Made by a program: the position numbers and the translations under genes. DNA of 22,543 nt, taken from positions 1-22,543 of the forward strand of contig DLCS01000068.1 of assembly GCA_002480735.1 (NCBI GenBank), given 5' to 3'. Shown here piece by piece: positions 21,652-22,543 of the stretch; position 1 is the stretch's first letter; every line of letters begins with the position of its first letter. The notes below the pieces were generated by a model. That model was not told the DNA's origin. It made no database searches and was given only the letters and a program-made list of their open reading frames with translations. This stretch comes from Bacillaceae bacterium UBA7792 (GTDB taxonomy: Bacteria; Bacillota; Bacilli; Bacillales; Cytobacillaceae).

Positions 21652-22543
21652 TTACGCCCTCCTTACATCGCATAGGAATGCTTTATATTCTGGTATATGT
21701 GAGTTCGGATCCCCAATATGCGGTGTTAAACGGTTGGCAGTTGCTCCTGTAGCAATTCCCTTGTAACCGAAATGCCATGGCATACCGATATGGTGAACTG
21801 TTTTATCCTTAAGCTTATATGGCTTGAAACGTTTCGTAATCATCGCGTAGGCCTCAATCTCACCACGTGCAGAGGACACGATGATCTTGTCCTTTTCCTT
21901 AATACCCTTTTCTTTCGCGAGCTCTTCACTAATTTCAACGAACATATTATTGACTAGCTCTGCTAACCAAGGAACATTACGTGTCATGACTCCAGACTGC
22001 CAGTGTTCAGATAAGCGATAGGTTGTCGCAATGATTGGATACTTAGAGAAATCACCCTGTGCATTCATCGCTTTTTCCCCGAACTGAACAGCTGGGTTTA
22101 ATTGAATGCTTGAGAATGAGTTATCCATTGGATTTTCAAATGGCTCATAGTGCTCTGGGAACGGACCTTCGTTCATCATCGCAAAAAGGGCACCTTTTCC
22201 ATCAGTCTGCATAATAAATGGACTATTAAATGCCGGATCATCTGGACCTCTATCCTTCACAAAGTCAGGAACGTCATTTCCAACCCATTTTCCTTGAGCT
22301 GCATCCCAATAAATTCCTATGCGATCCTTGCTCCAAGGCTTACCATTTAAGTCTGCACTTGCGCGGTTGTATAGGTTACGACGGTTCGCAGGCCAAGCAA
22401 ATGACCAATTAAGGAAATTACTCATGCCTTCATTTGTATTATCACGGCGTTTTGCAAGGTTCTCATTTTCTGGATAGAAGCCGGTATAAATCCAGCAGCC
22501 AGCTGTTGTAGAACCATCGTCCTTTAGGTCACCAAATGTTTTA
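21652..22543 (-). CDS. fdnG: Formate dehydrogenase molybdenum (alpha) subunit, C-terminal part
   Basis: The frame stays open to the right edge without a start, so 296 C-terminal residues of the catalytic subunit are present and the rest lies outside. Near the cut is WIYTGFYPENENLAKRR, then FAWPANRRNLYNRASAD, SEHWQSGVMTRNVPWLAEL, VEISEELAKEKGI, VSSARGEIEAYAMITKRFKP, and finally PHIGDPNSHIPEYKAFLCDV. These are the molybdopterin dinucleotide-binding C-terminal domain motifs of the formate dehydrogenase-N/O group of the DMSO reductase family. The Tat signal, the N-terminal [4Fe-4S] site and the Sec or Cys active-site residue cannot be seen here. It is the first visible gene of the block. Confidence 0.94.
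   Translation of the reverse strand, partial: KTFGDLKDDGSTTAGCWIYTGFYPENENLAKRRDNTNEGMSNFLNWSFAWPANRRNLYNRASADLNGKPWSKDRIGIYWDAAQGKWVGNDVPDFVKDRGPDDPAFNSPFIMQTDGKGALFAMMNEGPFPEHYEPFENPMDNSFSSIQLNPAVQFGEKAMNAQGDFSKYPIIATTYRLSEHWQSGVMTRNVPWLAELVNNMFVEISEELAKEKGIKEKDKIIVSSARGEIEAYAMITKRFKPYKLKDKTVHHIGMPWHFGYKGIATGATANRLTPHIGDPNSHIPEYKAFLCDVRRA

Overview
The window looks like chromosome from a Bacillaceae spore-former (order Bacillales; I do not name a genus). It has strong purine-rich Shine-Dalgarno sites, frequent TTG starts, spore genes (pbpG, rsfA, gerQ), and a gene order that follows the ywh-ywg-ywf-ywd part of the Bacillus subtilis map.

Region 1 (1 to about 12.4 kb) is conserved backbone. 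A speE fragment (spermidine synthase) runs off the left edge. Divergent from it is the class A penicillin-binding protein gene pbpG, with a sigma-G-like promoter. Then come ywhD-ywhC (ywhC is a site-2-protease-like membrane protein), ywhB (tautomerase), ywgA-ywfO (unknown plus HD phosphohydrolase), a DUF1450 gene, the forespore regulator rsfA, pta-lipL (acetyl-phosphate metabolism and lipoyl transfer, overlapping by 4 bp), hemQ (coproheme decarboxylase), gerQ (spore coat and germination), and ywdI-ywdK. Most units end in clear intrinsic terminators. pta has a cre-like box about 54 bp upstream of the predicted transcription start, the geometry of CcpA activation.

Region 2 (about 12.4 to 13.5 kb) holds a short minus-strand pair: a DUF4230 membrane-anchored protein and a 56-residue zinc-ribbon-like protein.

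Region 3 (13.5 kb to the right edge) is one co-directional minus-strand block for a respiratory formate dehydrogenase and its molybdenum cofactor. Its order is fdnG (C-terminal part only), fdnH (four [4Fe-4S] clusters), fdnI (cytochrome b), fdhE, mobA, moeA, a second moeA fused to a periplasmic-binding-protein-like domain, moaE, moaD and moeB. Together these give the enzyme, its assembly factor, and the sulfur-transfer, metal-insertion and nucleotide-attachment steps of cofactor synthesis. The early genes (moaA, moaC, moaB/mogA) and fdhD are not in the window. Two hairpins inside the block, in the fdnI-fdhE and moaD-moeB gaps, could reduce expression of the downstream genes.

I found no rRNA, tRNA, CRISPR array, insertion sequence or phage gene. 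The points most worth a second look are the tandem MoeA pair with the MoeA-PBP fusion, the internal terminator before moeB, a mini-ORF with a strong ribosome-binding site ahead of ywhC, and the fold of YwgA next to the HD enzyme.
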